Shown: positions 25,919 through 34,329 of the stretch, in pieces
Numbering within the stretch: position 1 is the stretch's first letter
How the letters are laid out: each line of letters opens with the position of its first letter
Source: JABDMH01 sp965223165
GTDB taxonomy: Bacteria; Bacteroidota; Bacteroidia; Chitinophagales; Saprospiraceae
Assembly (NCBI GenBank): GCA_965223165.1
Contig: CBDCVQ010000020.1
Coordinates: 1,550,001-1,614,000 of the forward strand
Direction of reading: 5' to 3'
Length of the DNA: 64,000 nt
Notes under the pieces: generated by a model
Told to the model about the DNA's origin: nothing
The model's database searches: none
The model's input: the letters and a program-made list of their open reading frames with translations, nothing else
Program-made: the position numbers and the translations under genes

Positions 25919-27367
25919 ATGACGCTACAAAAAGAATGGCAGTTTAGGCACCATCAGGCCAATACACGCAGACACTTCCTGCGCACCTGTACGACCGGCC
26001 TGGGCGCCATGGCGCTGGGCTCACTAATGGGATTCACTGCCGGCTCCGATGGCCTGACTCTACCGCAAGGACATCATATCGGCAAGGCCAAGCGAGTGAT
26101 CTACCTGCATATGGCTGGCTCACCGTCGCAACTCGAGCTCTTTGACTACAAGCCTGTACTCAACAAGCTGCACGATCAGCCCTGCCCAGCAGAGTTGCTG
26201 GCCGGTAAAAAGTTTGCCTTTATCAGTGGCGTACCAAAAATGCTGGGTCACCAGGCCGAGTTTGCACAGCACGGAGAATCCGGGGCATGGATCTCCAGTC
26301 ATCTTCCCCACTTTTCAGCGGTGGCGGATGATGTGACCTTTCTCAAGGCCATGCACACGGACCAATTTAACCATGCTCCGGCACAGTTGATGTTATACTC
26401 CGGTAGCCCTCGACTGGGCCGGCCATCGATGGGCTCCTGGGTGACTTATGGTTTGGGCTCGGAAAATGAAAATTTGCCTGGCTTCGTAGTATTGATCTCC
26501 GGCGGGCTAACGCCCAGTGCAGGAAAAAGTGTATGGGGAAATGGATTTTTGCCCTCGGTCTATCAGGGAGTACAGTGCCGATCAAAGGGTGATCCCGTGC
26601 TGTACCTCAGCAACCCCGAGGGCGTCAGCAGAGACCTGCGCAGAGCGTCGATCGACGCCATCAATCAGATCAACCGGCGAGAGTACGATGAGGTGGGTGA
26701 TCCCGAGATTCTCACGCGTATCTCTCAATATGAGATGGCCTTCAAGATGCAAATGTCGGTCCCTGACGTGATGGACATCGAGCGGGAACCCGACTACATC
26801 CACGAGATGTATGGGACGGAACCCGGCAAGGCCTCTTTTGCCAATAACTGTCTGCTGGCTCGCCGCATGGCTGAGGAGGGCGTGCGCTTTATCCAGCTCT
26901 TCCATTGGGGTTGGGATAGTCACGGAGCAGGCAAAGCCGAGGCCCTCAATCACGGATTTTTGGATCGCTGCCGAGAAGTGGACAAACCCATGACCGCGCT
27001 GATCAAGGATCTCAAGCAGCGGGGACTCCTGGAGGAGACCTTGGTGGTATGGGGTGGAGAATTTGGCCGGACGCCCATGATGGAAAACAGAGGTGGGGTG
27101 ACCAATCCGTACGTAGGTCGGGATCACCACATAGACGCCTTCACCGTGTGGGTCGCTGGTGGCGGGATCAAGGGAGGCCTGACCTACGGCGAGACCGATG
27201 AGATCGGCTACTACGGGGTCAGGGATCGAATGGACGTGCATGATTTGCAGGCGACCATCTTGCATTGCTTAGGTCTGGATCACGAGCGTCTCACCTACCA
27301 TTTTCAAGGACGAGACTTCAGATTGACAGATGTATTTGGCAATGTCGCTCATGAAATATTAGCTTAG
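25919..27367 (+). CDS. DUF1501 protein with Tat-like signal, second copy
   Basis: 482 residues. Leader NTRRHFLRTCTTGLGAMALG is twin-arginine-like. The same landmarks as the first copy are present: KRVIYLHMAGSPSQLELFDY, LMLYSGSPRLGRPSMGSW, QLFHWGWDSHGAG, LVVWGGEFGRTPMMEN, GRDHHIDAFTVWVAGGG. It starts 4 bp after the PSD1 gene, so the pair is co-translated. It looks like a partner exchange pair of 21791-25914 produced by duplication of a two-gene unit. Confidence 0.92.
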   Translation: MTLQKEWQFRHHQANTRRHFLRTCTTGLGAMALGSLMGFTAGSDGLTLPQGHHIGKAKRVIYLHMAGSPSQLELFDYKPVLNKLHDQPCPAELLAGKKFAFISGVPKMLGHQAEFAQHGESGAWISSHLPHFSAVADDVTFLKAMHTDQFNHAPAQLMLYSGSPRLGRPSMGSWVTYGLGSENENLPGFVVLISGGLTPSAGKSVWGNGFLPSVYQGVQCRSKGDPVLYLSNPEGVSRDLRRASIDAINQINRREYDEVGDPEILTRISQYEMAFKMQMSVPDVMDIEREPDYIHEMYGTEPGKASFANNCLLARRMAEEGVRFIQLFHWGWDSHGAGKAEALNHGFLDRCREVDKPMTALIKDLKQRGLLEETLVVWGGEFGRTPMMENRGGVTNPYVGRDHHIDAFTVWVAGGGIKGGLTYGETDEIGYYGVRDRMDVHDLQATILHCLGLDHERLTYHFQGRDFRLTDVFGNVAHEILA

Positions 27368-27395
27368 ACACTCTTTGTAAAATTGACTTGACTTT

Positions 27396-28772
27396 ATGGA
27401 CTTCATTACGTGGCTTGGCCGCTTTCATCCGGCAGTAGTACATTTTCCCATTGGGATATTGGTATTGGGAGCGATCTTTCATTACCTCGATGTACGGAAA
27501 CCTTCGCTCAACCTGGTGGCCGCCACGAGGACCATCTACTTCATTGGCTTTATTTCGGCCGCGTTTGCCGCATTTGCCGGATGGGTGCTGGCTAAAGAAG
27601 GGGGATACCAGGCAAGTACCATTTTCTGGCATCGATGGCTGGGCATAGGCATGGCCGTGCTGGCCTTCGTGTTGTGGTGGTACTATCGCAAACCTAACAG
27701 TAACAAGCGGCAGCTGGCCTGGGGAGCGCTGGCTCTTTTTCTAGGCCTGATGTTTACCGGTCACCTGGGCGGCGAGCTGACGCATGGAGACAGCTATCTC
27801 CTGGAAAAGGCCCCCGGTTTTGTCAAGAACATCTTCAACTATGAAGATCCTGCCAAGCATCCGGTGATCAACGACCCGGATTCGACGTATGTCTACCGCG
27901 ACCTGCTTGAGCCCGTCTTTGAAAAGAAGTGTTGGACCTGCCACAATGGGTCGCTGCAAAAGGGAGGCTTGGATATGTCGACCGAAGAAGCCCTACTTGA
28001 AGGGGGCAGGAACGGGGATGTCATCGAAGGTACGGCCGAAAACAGCGAGCTCTTTAAGCGCGTGGTGATGGACCCCAACAGCAGAAAATACATGCCTCCA
28101 AAAGGCGTAGCACTAAGTTATCAAGAGATCAAGATGCTGGAGTGGTGGCTGGATATGGGCGCACCCTTTGATCAGACCGTCGTGGAGGTCGAAACCCCGC
28201 AGGAGATCAAGGACATCTTAATGAGTCGACATCAGCTCGACACCAAGCCCAAATCGTTTCTGGAAAAGACGACGGTGGATGAGGTCAGCGAGAAAGTGAT
28301 GAACGATATCGCCGAAGCAGGCTTCTCCATTCGGCCGATCTCGATGAATACCAACTTTGTCGATGTCAAATGGAAAAGCATGGACTCTGTCTCCCTGGCT
28401 GAGGCCATTCCGGCACTGGAGGGCGCGGCCGAGCAGATCGCATGGCTAGACATTGGCCACTCCAATGTGACGGACGATATGTTGCGCACCGTTGGCAAGC
28501 TGACGAATCTCGTACGCGTGCGTCTGGAAGACAATCCGATCACCGATGAGGGTGTAAAACACCTGACCTCATTGAGTCATCTGGAGTCCCTAAACCTCTA
28601 TAAGACAAAAATTACGGATATTTGTGCACCCGAAATCTCTAAGTTGAAGAGTTTGAAGCGGCTTTTTGTGTGGCAGACCGACTTTGGTGAAGAGGGAGCT
28701 GCAGCACTAAATGCCAACTTGCCGGATGTAGAGGTAGTGCTCGGATACAATGTTGTCCAGGCGGCCAATTAG
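27396..28772 (+). CDS. DUF2231 membrane / c-type cytochrome / leucine-rich repeat fusion
   Basis: 458 residues. Four membrane helices in the first 125 residues (DUF2231: FHPAVVHFPIGILVLGAIFHY is the signature), then a cytochrome domain with CWTCH at 179-183 and KYMPPKG as possible Met ligand region, then leucine-rich repeats (DEGVKHLTSLSHLESLNLYK, ISKLKSLKRLFVW). It is likely an inner-membrane haem protein with a periplasmic LRR. It follows the second DUF1501 gene by 28 bp and may pass electrons from the PSD1 cytochromes to the membrane, by inference. Confidence 0.9.
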   Translation: MDFITWLGRFHPAVVHFPIGILVLGAIFHYLDVRKPSLNLVAATRTIYFIGFISAAFAAFAGWVLAKEGGYQASTIFWHRWLGIGMAVLAFVLWWYYRKPNSNKRQLAWGALALFLGLMFTGHLGGELTHGDSYLLEKAPGFVKNIFNYEDPAKHPVINDPDSTYVYRDLLEPVFEKKCWTCHNGSLQKGGLDMSTEEALLEGGRNGDVIEGTAENSELFKRVVMDPNSRKYMPPKGVALSYQEIKMLEWWLDMGAPFDQTVVEVETPQEIKDILMSRHQLDTKPKSFLEKTTVDEVSEKVMNDIAEAGFSIRPISMNTNFVDVKWKSMDSVSLAEAIPALEGAAEQIAWLDIGHSNVTDDMLRTVGKLTNLVRVRLEDNPITDEGVKHLTSLSHLESLNLYKTKITDICAPEISKLKSLKRLFVWQTDFGEEGAAALNANLPDVEVVLGYNVVQAAN

Positions 28773-28814
28773 CGGGCTGCAGGTCACCATAGGTACGAGC
28801 ACAAAACGGTGCTG

Positions 28815-28846
28815 GCAGCACGTAGGTTTTGTCCTACATCTGCTGC
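28815..28846. other. Stem-loop in the gap after the cytochrome-LRR gene
   Basis: Two stacked stems, GCAGCA/TGCTGC outside and GTAGG/CCTAC inside, with loop TTTTGT and small bulges. It lies 43 bp after the stop of the upstream gene. No T-run follows, so termination is only a possibility. Confidence 0.45.
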
Positions 28847-28943
28847 GCGGGCAGATCAAGGTCTTTAGCTTTCAATTGAGAATTGATAACCTAGACACTG
28901 TTGAGTAGGGGCTCGACCCATACGCTTGACAGTGGTGGACCAG

Positions 28944-29999
28944 ATGGAAGACCGACCCTCGCGCAGGCGATTCATGCAGAAAACTACCCAGTGGGCTCTT
29001 GGCCTCACGGCGCTTCCGCACGCTGCATTCGCCATTCACCACAAGAAGGAACTCGTCGGAGAGGTGGTTGGCCACGGAGACTTCAGGTATCGGGTGGACA
29101 AGAACTGGGGCATCCAAGATCCTTCGTACATCCCCGTGAAGAACTGCCATGAAATGGTGAAGGATCGACGGGGTAGACTCTTTCTGCTGACCAACCACAC
29201 GAAAAACAATATTATCATCTACGGCAAGACTGGCCGTGTACTGGATACTTGGGGCACCGAGTTTCCCGGAGCCCATGGATTGACAATCTGTGATGACGGC
29301 CTGGAAGAATGTCTGTTTATCACCGATACGGATCGGCATCAGGTCTTCAAGACTACCCTCAGTGGCCGGATTCTCATGACTCTGGACTATCCCGCGGAAT
29401 CGGGCGCCTACAGCATCTCCTCAGAATATCATCCCACGGAGGTAGCCATCGGTCCCAATGGGGATCTCTATGTGGCCGATGGTTATGGCAAGAACTTTAT
29501 CGTCGTATACGATCAAAATGGCCGATACAAGTACCATTTTGGCGGTCACGGCCAGGGAGAAGCCCAATTTGATTGCTGCCATGGCATCACCATTGATGAC
29601 CGGGATCCCGACCATCCGTGTCTGCTGGTCAGCTCGCAAAACAGTCAGTCATTTAAGCGCTTCACCCTCGAAGGCGAATTCTTAGAAAGTATCGATGTGC
29701 CAGGTTGCAGCATTTGTCGACCGGTCATCCACCGCAAGCAGCTGTACTTTGCCGTGATCCGCACCAAGTCCTGGTGGGAGTATGATGGCCTGGTCCTGAT
29801 CTTTGATGAGGACTATCAGCTGATCTCGGCGCCGGGAGGACAAGAGGTCAACGACTGTCGTGAGGGCCTGGTGGAGGTCTCCTATGACGGCAACACATTT
29901 ATGAACCCCCATGATGTCTGCCTGGATGACGATGAAAACCTCTATGTACCCCAGTGGTTTTCGGGCAACACTTACCCGGTCCGGCTGCTTCGGATGTAA
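28944..29999 (+). CDS. NHL-repeat six-bladed beta-propeller with Tat signal
   Basis: 351 residues. The leader SRRRFMQKTTQWALGLTALPHAAFA is twin-arginine-like. The body has NHL/peptidyl-glycolate-lyase-like blades: EMVKDRRGRLFLLTNHTKNNIIIY, GAHGLTICDDG, HPTEVAIGPNGDLYVADGYGKNFIVVYD, DCCHGITIDDRD, MNPHDVCLDDDENLYV. Conserved His residues in the blades could bind a metal. ATG 28944 preferred over TTG 28926. It closes the 18361-29999 cluster of exported redox proteins. Confidence 0.85.
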   Translation: MEDRPSRRRFMQKTTQWALGLTALPHAAFAIHHKKELVGEVVGHGDFRYRVDKNWGIQDPSYIPVKNCHEMVKDRRGRLFLLTNHTKNNIIIYGKTGRVLDTWGTEFPGAHGLTICDDGLEECLFITDTDRHQVFKTTLSGRILMTLDYPAESGAYSISSEYHPTEVAIGPNGDLYVADGYGKNFIVVYDQNGRYKYHFGGHGQGEAQFDCCHGITIDDRDPDHPCLLVSSQNSQSFKRFTLEGEFLESIDVPGCSICRPVIHRKQLYFAVIRTKSWWEYDGLVLIFDEDYQLISAPGGQEVNDCREGLVEVSYDGNTFMNPHDVCLDDDENLYVPQWFSGNTYPVRLLRM

Positions 30000-30058
30000 G
30001 GCAACCACCGGGGCTTTTCGCTTGTTCTTGATCTATAAGTATTGTCGATCTTCGTCTT

Positions 30059-31417
30059 ATGCCGGATCCCAAGCCTACGCTGCCGCCTATCGTTCCCCGC
30101 TGGTTATCCTTTGTCAGGGCTTTCCGATTTGTAGCAAATCCAATTCCGATCCTCGATGACAATTTGCGGAAGTACGGATCGTCCTACACCTTTCATGTAG
30201 GCGGGGTGGAAAAGGGCATCGTGACCGTCGAGCCCGAGATCATCCAGCATGTCCTACAAAAGAACCATCGCAACTATCGAAAATCCAAGCTCCAGACCGA
30301 CATCCTTGCACAGTACGTAGGTCAGGGTCTACTGACCTCTGAAGGCGCCTTCTGGCTGCGGCAGCGGAGGTTGATTCAGCCGGGATTTCATCGTGAGCGC
30401 CTGGCCAAACTAGTGGATCTGATGAACCAGGAGATCGCTGACTTTGTCTCAGCCCTCCAATCAAGGATCGAGGTCGAGCCCAAAGTCAACATGTATGCAG
30501 AAATGCACCGCCTCGCCTTCCGGATTGTGGCCAAGACCATCTTCAGCACGAGCCTGTCCGAAGAACGCTTGGTAGAACTCAGTGATCTGATCACGACCAT
30601 TCAATCTTTTGTCATACGACTGATCCGTCAACCCTATCTCAGGCCCTGGTTTCGCTGGTCAGGTCAGGTCAAAGCACACAAACGTCTGGCACGGCGGACG
30701 CGAGGGGTGCTGATGGAGTTGATCTCCCATCGCCTTCGATCTGGCATGCAAAAAGATGACCTTCTGCAAATGCTGATTGAGGCCAGGTACGAGGACACCG
30801 GCGAAATGATGAACCTGGAGCAGCTACTGGACGAATGCCTCATATTGTTTGTGGCCGGACATGAGACGTCTGCCAATGCCTTGACTTGGACCTCCTATCT
30901 ACTTTCGCAGCATCCGGTCTACGTACAGCGGTTGCGCGAAGAGTTGGTGGTGCAACCCTCCCCCATCACATTTGAGGGTCTGCCGGAGCTCCAGCTGACG
31001 CGGCAAGTCATCGAGGAAGCCATGCGCCTTTATCCGCCTGCCTGGGTGATCGACCGCGTAGCTAAGGAAGGTGATCAATGCCAAGGGGTGCTGATTCCCA
31101 AGAATAGCCTGGTTATCCTCTACATCTACGGCGCCCACCATAATCCCAAGATTTGGGAGGATCCAGAAACCTTTAGACCCGAACGATTTGGAAACGAGCG
31201 AGATGAGCAGGTGCCTGCCTTTGCCTACGTGCCTTTTGGCGGTGGCCCCAGATTATGCATTGGCAACAACTTTGCCATGATGGAGATGCAGCTGATACTT
31301 TGCCATCTGGTCAGGTACTTCGACTTTCAGCTTTCGAAAGACCAAAACATCGAGCTCATGCCCATGATCACGCTGCGGCCAAAATCAGGGATATGGTTTG
31401 ATGTCCAGGCTATCTGA
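30059..31417 (+). CDS. Cytochrome P450
   Basis: 452 residues, no signal peptide. Motifs are the I-helix FVAGHETSANAL with the oxygen-activating Thr, EEAMRLYPP (ExxR), FRPERFG and the haem loop FGGGPRLCIGNNF with the thiolate Cys400. The layout resembles the CYP102/CYP4-like bacterial class of soluble P450s. No ferredoxin or reductase gene lies next to it, so its redox partner must be elsewhere. Its substrate is unknown. The gene is followed by the repeat region at 31591. Confidence 0.95.
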   Translation: MPDPKPTLPPIVPRWLSFVRAFRFVANPIPILDDNLRKYGSSYTFHVGGVEKGIVTVEPEIIQHVLQKNHRNYRKSKLQTDILAQYVGQGLLTSEGAFWLRQRRLIQPGFHRERLAKLVDLMNQEIADFVSALQSRIEVEPKVNMYAEMHRLAFRIVAKTIFSTSLSEERLVELSDLITTIQSFVIRLIRQPYLRPWFRWSGQVKAHKRLARRTRGVLMELISHRLRSGMQKDDLLQMLIEARYEDTGEMMNLEQLLDECLILFVAGHETSANALTWTSYLLSQHPVYVQRLREELVVQPSPITFEGLPELQLTRQVIEEAMRLYPPAWVIDRVAKEGDQCQGVLIPKNSLVILYIYGAHHNPKIWEDPETFRPERFGNERDEQVPAFAYVPFGGGPRLCIGNNFAMMEMQLILCHLVRYFDFQLSKDQNIELMPMITLRPKSGIWFDVQAI

Positions 31418-31590
31418 CGAGCTGCCCTGGGCATTCACTTTGGGGTCAAAACGATGCAGTCCAAATCCAGCCGCCGGAACACTTGCCGACAACCTTGTCT
31501 GGACCAGACTGGCTCTTGTCGGAGTGGGTGGTGTTGGACGCGTTGGGTCATCCAGTGACAAGAGCGACAAACTATTCGGGACGCACTCAG
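31418..31590. other. Intergenic stretch before the direct repeats
   Basis: Together with the two repeats below, this is part of a 789-bp gap (31418-32206). No gene is supported; antisense frames here have no recognisable domain. Confidence 0.5.
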
Positions 31591-31833
31591 GGCAATTGCA
31601 TTGTGGGATTCTGCGCTGATCAATCGATGGCCAAAGCATGGCTCGTAAGATGCCCCTTTTACTAGCTGAACTCTCGTAGGACCACCACTCCATGGCGCAT
31701 CCCATGCCAGTAGGTGTCAGGCGAGGACGCCTGACACGGCCAGGTTCCGTTATTGTGCTATTTTCCATGGGCAACGAGCCTCCATGACCACACAGCCCCG
31801 ATCAGCCAGCGCTTGGCGGGGACGCCAAACGCC
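31591..31833. repeat. Direct repeat copy A (243 bp)
   Basis: Aligns end to end with 31895-32136; most positions match and one base is missing in copy B. It contains two hairpins: GTGTCAGGCG / CGCCTGACAC with loop AGGA (31714-31737, perfect 10-bp stem) and TTGGCG / CGCCAA with loop GGGA (31813-31828). No open frame of note. The copies are separated by 61 bp of unrelated sequence. Confidence 0.92.
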
Positions 31834-31894
31834 ATTGCTAGCTCGCTGTCAACCTGAAGCCTCATAATATGATTGCCCTAATCAGCGGTTATGG

Positions 31895-32136
31895 GGCAAT
31901 TGCACTATGGGATTCTGCACTGATCAATCAATGCCCAGAGCATGACGGGCAAGATGCCCCTTTTACTAGCTGAACTCTCTTAGGACCACTACTCCATGGC
32001 GCATCCATGCCAGTATGTGTCAGGCGAGGACGCCTGATACGGCCAGGTTCCGTTATTGTGCCATTTTCCATGGGCAACGAGCCTCCATGGCCACACAGCC
32101 CCGATCAGGCCGCGCTTGGCGGGGAGGCCAAACGCC
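31895..32136. repeat. Direct repeat copy B (242 bp)
   Basis: Partner of 31591-31833. Its first hairpin (32017-32040) has one G-C to G-T change in the stem, still able to pair as G-U in RNA. Its second hairpin keeps a five-pair TTGGC/GCCAA stem. It ends 70 bp before the transporter start, so it may lie in that gene's leader or promoter. Confidence 0.92.
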
Positions 32137-32206
32137 CTTACTCCTTCGCAATTTTGACGAATGGCAGGGAGGGCCCTGTAGTCCCAATTTTGCCTATTTT
32201 TTCCAC

Positions 32207-33670
32207 ATGAAGATTGGCCGACTAGGACTGATTCTGCTCGGACCCTTGATCTGCACCGCACTGCTCCTCCTGGGGGCGCCGGAGGACATGCAGCCCAGCG
32301 CTTTTGCCGCACTAGCCATCACGAGCTGGATCGCATGCTGGTGGCTGACCGAAGCGGTACCAATCGCCGTCACCGCTCTCTTGCCCCTCATCCTGTTTCC
32401 GCTGGCCGGCGTGATGACCATGGGCGAAACGTCAGAGCCCTACGCTCGCCCTATCATATTTCTCTTTATCGGTGGGTTTATCGTGGCACTGGCCATGGAG
32501 AAGTGGAATTTGCATCGACGTATCGCCCTCACAATCATAGCTGCCGTCGGTACCAATAAGCGGACGGTACTATTGGGTTTTATTGTAGCCACCTGGTTTC
32601 TCTCCATGTGGATCAGCAACACGGCCACCACGGTGATGATGTTGCCCATCGCCCTCTCCATCATCCACCAGTTTGAGCACTTTGATACTGGTGCGGACCG
32701 TCGTTTTGGGCTGGCCTTAGTACTATCGCTGGCCTATGCAGCCTCTATTGGTGGTATCGCTACGCTGGTGGGCACGCCCACTAATCTCATCTTTGCCGAC
32801 GCGGTGCAGGACCTGTTTGCCCAAGAAATTGCCTTTGACCGGTGGATGCTGGTCGGGTTTCCCATTTCGTGTATCATGATGCTCTGTCTCTATATGCACC
32901 TCTCCACCTTTCACTTCCAATTGGATAAGGCGCCTGTACCTGGTGGAGGTCAGATCATTCAGCAGCAACTGAAAGGCCTGGGGCCGATGAGTAAAGAAGA
33001 AAAAAGAGTACTTGTTGTATTCTGTCTCGTCGCCCTCGCCTGGATCACCCGTCAATATTTGATCGCACCGCTGATGCCCAGGGTCAATGATACGACCATT
33101 GCTCTCGTCGGTGCCGTGAGTCTGTTTGTGATCCCCGGGTCTGCCAAGCAGGAGGCCCTCATGGACTGGAAGACCGCCCTGCGACTGCCTTGGGGGGTAC
33201 TCTTGCTCTTTGGCGGTGCCTTTGCCGTGGCAGAGAGCTTTGAGGTGACGGGGCTCACGCAGTGGATCGGTGATCGACTCTCCGGCCTGCGCAATGTTCC
33301 GTTTTGGGTCGTGCTCACCGTGGTCGTTGTGGTCGTCAACTACCTCACGGAAATCACACAGAACATGGCCACTTGCACCCTAATGATGCCCATCATGGCC
33401 GCCCTATCCGGCGTGCTCGATGCTCACCCTTTTGGCCTCATGGTGGGCACTTGCATTGCCTCCTCGTGTGCCTTTATGTTACCCGTCGCCACGGCACCCA
33501 ATGCGGTGGTGTTTGGCAGCGGACTGATCTCGGTGTCGGATATGGCTCGGGCAGGCTTCTTGCTTAATATTATCGCCATCATCGTGATATCCCTCTTCAT
33601 GTACTACCTCTTCCCCTTGCTATGGGATCTTGACCTGCAATCCTATCCCCCGGACCTGCGCAGGTTTTAG
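32207..33670 (+). CDS. SLC13/DASS family sodium-coupled anion transporter
   Basis: 487 residues, about 11-12 membrane segments. The DASS signatures SMWISNTATTVMMLPIA (SNT motif, first half) and NYLTEITQNMATCTLMMP with PVATAPNAVVFGSG (second half) are present, giving Na+-coupled uptake of dicarboxylates or sulfate-like anions. ATG 32207 fits the N-terminus of the family; the longer frame from 32015 runs into the repeat B sequence. Stop TAG 33668-33670 abuts a palindromic repeat element. Confidence 0.93.
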   Translation: MKIGRLGLILLGPLICTALLLLGAPEDMQPSAFAALAITSWIACWWLTEAVPIAVTALLPLILFPLAGVMTMGETSEPYARPIIFLFIGGFIVALAMEKWNLHRRIALTIIAAVGTNKRTVLLGFIVATWFLSMWISNTATTVMMLPIALSIIHQFEHFDTGADRRFGLALVLSLAYAASIGGIATLVGTPTNLIFADAVQDLFAQEIAFDRWMLVGFPISCIMMLCLYMHLSTFHFQLDKAPVPGGGQIIQQQLKGLGPMSKEEKRVLVVFCLVALAWITRQYLIAPLMPRVNDTTIALVGAVSLFVIPGSAKQEALMDWKTALRLPWGVLLLFGGAFAVAESFEVTGLTQWIGDRLSGLRNVPFWVVLTVVVVVVNYLTEITQNMATCTLMMPIMAALSGVLDAHPFGLMVGTCIASSCAFMLPVATAPNAVVFGSGLISVSDMARAGFLLNIIAIIVISLFMYYLFPLLWDLDLQSYPPDLRRF

Positions 33671-33717
33671 TAGCGTTCCGCATTAGAATCAACAACAAGA
33701 TGTAATGCGAAGCTCTA
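33671..33717. repeat. Short palindromic intergenic element between convergent stop codons
   Basis: 47 bp. Ends are TAGCGTTCCGCATTA (left) and TAATGCGAAGCTCTA (right), imperfect inverted repeats (12 of 15). It fills exactly the space between the transporter stop and the TetR gene; its right-hand CTA is the TetR gene's stop codon. The interior resembles the right end of the 43218 element and, in reverse orientation, the 63226 element. Confidence 0.85.
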
Positions 33718-34284
33718 TTGGGCACGGATACCGTTCCAAAAGAAAGTTTGCCCCTCCTTGCGATGACCCATCTTCTCTGCCTCCTTTTCAGTGGAGTTGA
33801 TCAAAGCCGCGGTAGATCTGGCCGTCGAGAATAACCAATGCCGGAACAAATGCGGATCTCCCTTGCGCAGTACACCTTGGGCGATGCCCAATTCGAGCCC
33901 TGCCTCAATTCGACTGAACAAATAACCCGTCTTTGATCCCAACTCTTGGGAGTAATAGTGCGATTCGACCACCTGGCAATAAAAGGAGAATTGATGGGGA
34001 TGAGACAACCAATAATCTACGGCCGTGCGAAAACACTTGCGGATACGCTTGCCCACGTCCTTTTTGGGATAGTCAAAAAGGCCGACCAATTGCCAGGCGA
34101 ACTCTTCTTGTACGGTGAGATAAGCCTCCTCAACCAGATCCTTCTTACTTTTGAAATGGTGAAACAACGTGCCTGTGGCCACTTGCGCTTGCCGGGCGAT
34201 CTTGGCTGTAGCCGCGTGTTCTAAGCCTAAATCCGCACCGAGTGCAATGGCTGCTTGAACAATCTTTTGTCTGCTGGATTGCAT
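33715..34284 (-). CDS. TetR/AcrR family transcriptional regulator
   Basis: 189 residues. The N-terminal helix-turn-helix reads KIVQAAIALGADLGLEHAATAKIARQAQVATGTLFHHFKSKKDLVEEAY, standard for the family; the C-terminal ligand domain shows no known signature. The start at 34284 overlaps a 20-bp palindrome that is probably its own operator, so autorepression is likely. Its neighbours on the same side are an exported oxidoreductase and the sugar-oxidation genes, while the convergent neighbour is the DASS transporter; either could be targets. Stop codon is supplied by the palindromic element. Confidence 0.93.
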   Translation of the reverse strand: MQSSRQKIVQAAIALGADLGLEHAATAKIARQAQVATGTLFHHFKSKKDLVEEAYLTVQEEFAWQLVGLFDYPKKDVGKRIRKCFRTAVDYWLSHPHQFSFYCQVVESHYYSQELGSKTGYLFSRIEAGLELGIAQGVLRKGDPHLFRHWLFSTARSTAALINSTEKEAEKMGHRKEGQTFFWNGIRAQ

Positions 34285-34303
34285 AGACCGACTAATCAGT
34301 CTA
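34284..34303. promoter_or_regulatory. Probable TetR operator (imperfect 20-bp palindrome)
   Basis: TAGACCGACTAATCAGTCTA matches its own reverse complement at 16 of 20 positions, with half-sites TAGACYGA. It overlaps the start codon of the TetR gene, where binding would block transcription or initiation. It lies 26 bp from the end of the oxidoreductase gene. Confidence 0.7.
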
Positions 34304-34329
34304 GGAAAAATACGAATTTAGACGGGGCC

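Noticed and set aside
31385..31774. Reverse-strand frame of 129 codons across the first direct repeat
   Set aside because: The other repeat copy does not keep the frame open, so it is unlikely to be selected as coding.
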